Of a DNA stretch of 64,000 nt, positions 62,857 through 64,000 are shown piece by piece. The translations under genes were made by a program, and so were the position numbers. This DNA comes from an uncultured Sphingomonadaceae bacterium (GTDB lineage Bacteria > Pseudomonadota > Alphaproteobacteria > Sphingomonadales > Sphingomonadaceae): contig CANMWO010000001.1 in the NCBI GenBank assembly GCA_947501695.1, positions 1,116,001 to 1,180,000 of the forward strand, given 5' to 3'. The first letter of the stretch is position 1; each line of letters opens with the position of its first letter. The notes under the pieces are model-generated. The model worked only from the letters and a program-made list of their open reading frames with translations, ran no database searches and was not told the DNA's origin.

Positions 62857-64000
62857 ATGAATCCAGTCAAATGCTTATTGGCTCTACCTCTTATCATTTC
62901 TACGCCGATTCATGCCGAGATGATTGTCTATACTGCCGATCGGATGCTGGATGTGGAACGCGGCAGGATAATACCCAATCCCTCCATCCTCGTTATCGAT
63001 GGTAAAATTGCTCGCGTCGAGAACCAGAGAAACCTGATTAAACCAGCGGATGCAAAAACCGTTGCACTGGGTGATGTGACAATCCTGCCCGGCCTGATTG
63101 ACATGCACGTCCATCTCGACGCCAACCCGCTTTATGGTGGTTATAGCAGTCTGCAATTCACCGATCAGTTTTTCACGGTACAGGGCGTTGCCAATGCTCG
63201 GAATATGCTGGAAGCCGGTTTTACTAGCGTTCGCAATGTCGGCTCCGATAACTATTCTGATATTGCCTATAAACAGGCGATTGACGAGGGATTAATTGCT
63301 GGACCGCGCATCACACCTGCAGGCTATTCGTTAGGCGCCACTGGCGGTCATTGTGACCAGACGTTCCTGCCACCTTCGTTCAAGGCCAAATCGCCTGCGG
63401 TGGGTGATGGGCCGACCGAATTGCGCAAAAAAGTTCGTGAACAACGCAAATATGGCGCTCAGGTAATCAAAGTCTGTGCGACGGGTGGCGTTTTCTCCCG
63501 CAACACCGAGCCGGGTCAGCAGCAATTGTCGCTCGAGGAACTCAGCGCAATTGTCGATGAAGCCAAGCTCTGGGGCCTGAAAACAGCGGCCCATGCCCAT
63601 GGCGCTGCCGGGATCAAGACGGCTATTCGCGCCGGTTTTACGACCATCGAACATGCTAGCCTGGTCGATAATGAGGGTATCGACCTCGCTCGCAAGAATG
63701 GCACCTATTTCGGTATGGATATTTTCAACACCGAATATACCCAGTCAGAAGGCAAGAAAAACGGGGTGTTAGAGGAAAACCTTCTCAAAGATCGTCAGAT
63801 TGCTCAACTGCAACGCGACAACTTCCGCGCAGCACATCAAGCGGGCGTAAAAATGGTATTCAGTTCAGACGCAGGCGTCATGCCGCATGGCATGGCGGGC
63901 GGGCAGTTCAAAATCATGGTCGACTACGGCATGACGCCGCTTCAAGCCATCAGAACGGCAACAATCAATGCCGCCGATGCGCTTGGGAAGGCTGATCAAG
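62857..64000 (+). CDS. Exported amidohydrolase (imidazolonepropionase / Xaa-Pro dipeptidase-like), 5' part
   Basis: The frame runs off the window end, so at least 381 residues are present and the C-terminus is missing. A Sec signal peptide (about 20 residues ending in IHA) is followed by an M38-type metal-dependent hydrolase: HVHLD metal motif, the lysine segment VIKVCATGG, AHAHG, TIEHASL and SSDAGV, which supply the two-metal site. Such exported enzymes of Gram-negatives often cleave peptides such as Xaa-Pro or Xaa-Arg dipeptides. The ATG at 62857 has GAGGGGA upstream at about 62844-62850. Confidence 0.88.
   Translation, partial: MNPVKCLLALPLIISTPIHAEMIVYTADRMLDVERGRIIPNPSILVIDGKIARVENQRNLIKPADAKTVALGDVTILPGLIDMHVHLDANPLYGGYSSLQFTDQFFTVQGVANARNMLEAGFTSVRNVGSDNYSDIAYKQAIDEGLIAGPRITPAGYSLGATGGHCDQTFLPPSFKAKSPAVGDGPTELRKKVREQRKYGAQVIKVCATGGVFSRNTEPGQQQLSLEELSAIVDEAKLWGLKTAAHAHGAAGIKTAIRAGFTTIEHASLVDNEGIDLARKNGTYFGMDIFNTEYTQSEGKKNGVLEENLLKDRQIAQLQRDNFRAAHQAGVKMVFSSDAGVMPHGMAGGQFKIMVDYGMTPLQAIRTATINAADALGKADQ

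Noticed and set aside
1-64000. CRISPR arrays, tRNA or rRNA genes, prophage or transposase genes
   Set aside because: No regularly spaced repeats, cloverleaf sequences, rRNA segments or transposase motifs were found in any gap; all gaps are short and described.

Overview
The window reads as a gene-dense chromosomal segment of an alphaproteobacterium, most likely of the order Sphingomonadales (a moderate-GC lineage such as Parasphingorhabdus or Sphingorhabdus is my inference, not a proven placement). The support is the gene set and order: C4-type hemA, lepB-rnc-era, a short-form pyruvate dehydrogenase E2 with lpd, a complete methylmalonyl-CoA branch, the ornithine decarboxylase / carboxyspermidine polyamine route, a LigB-type ligase with its exonuclease, and two intergenic repeats of the kind common in sphingomonads. 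I see no tRNA, rRNA, CRISPR array, prophage or insertion sequence. No stretch longer than about 200 bases lacks a gene.

Layout. 1-6.2 kb: the 3' end of an M2 peptidase, a peroxiredoxin, yqgE, ahcY behind a perfect palindromic operator, and a uracil-DNA-glycosylase-like gene translationally coupled to a lytic transglycosylase. 6.3-16 kb: one long rightward series in which most genes touch or overlap: ETF-ubiquinone oxidoreductase, TPR lipoprotein-like exported protein, ispE, N-formylglutamate amidohydrolase, ilvD, small lipoprotein, NAD(P)HX repair enzyme, 23S rRNA uridine methyltransferase. 16-21.8 kb: leftward polyamine region (carboxyspermidine dehydrogenase, decarboxylase, ornithine decarboxylase), followed by two MAPEG proteins and a nitrilase. 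21.8-24.8 kb: threonine dehydratase, then an ECF sigma factor, RskA-type anti-sigma factor and fasciclin-domain protein. 24.8-29.6 kb (leftward): DNA ligase, ligase-associated exonuclease, hemA, murI. 29.7-34.1 kb: plsY, dprA, topA. 34.2-38.6 kb (leftward): an AT3-SGNH acyltransferase flanked by short direct repeats, then era, rnc and lepB. 38.8-41.6 kb: pgi and gor. 41.8-50.9 kb: pccB, DUF808, methylmalonyl-CoA epimerase, enoyl-CoA hydratase, methylmalonyl-CoA mutase, bioB, a 71-residue membrane protein and pccA. 51-58.4 kb: MHS-family transporter with alr, phaR, proS with rnr. 58.5-64 kb: peroxiredoxin-like protein, universal stress protein, the pdhC / small membrane protein / lpd group, and a truncated exported amidohydrolase.

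How genes work together. The 41.8-50.9 kb operon would take propionyl-CoA to succinyl-CoA; bioB in the same unit makes the cofactor of the PccAB carboxylase. ODC plus the two carboxyspermidine enzymes give spermidine without S-adenosylmethionine decarboxylase. The sigma/anti-sigma/fasciclin triplet mirrors the mycobacterial SigK-RskA-MPT70/83 association. pgi-gor and pdhC-lpd are metabolic pairs. Most functional calls rest on conserved motifs and are safe; the regulatory calls and the roles of the small membrane proteins are inference. Non-ATG starts are frequent here (ahcY, rnc, odc, pgi, proS, the TPR gene, the acyltransferase and both small membrane proteins).
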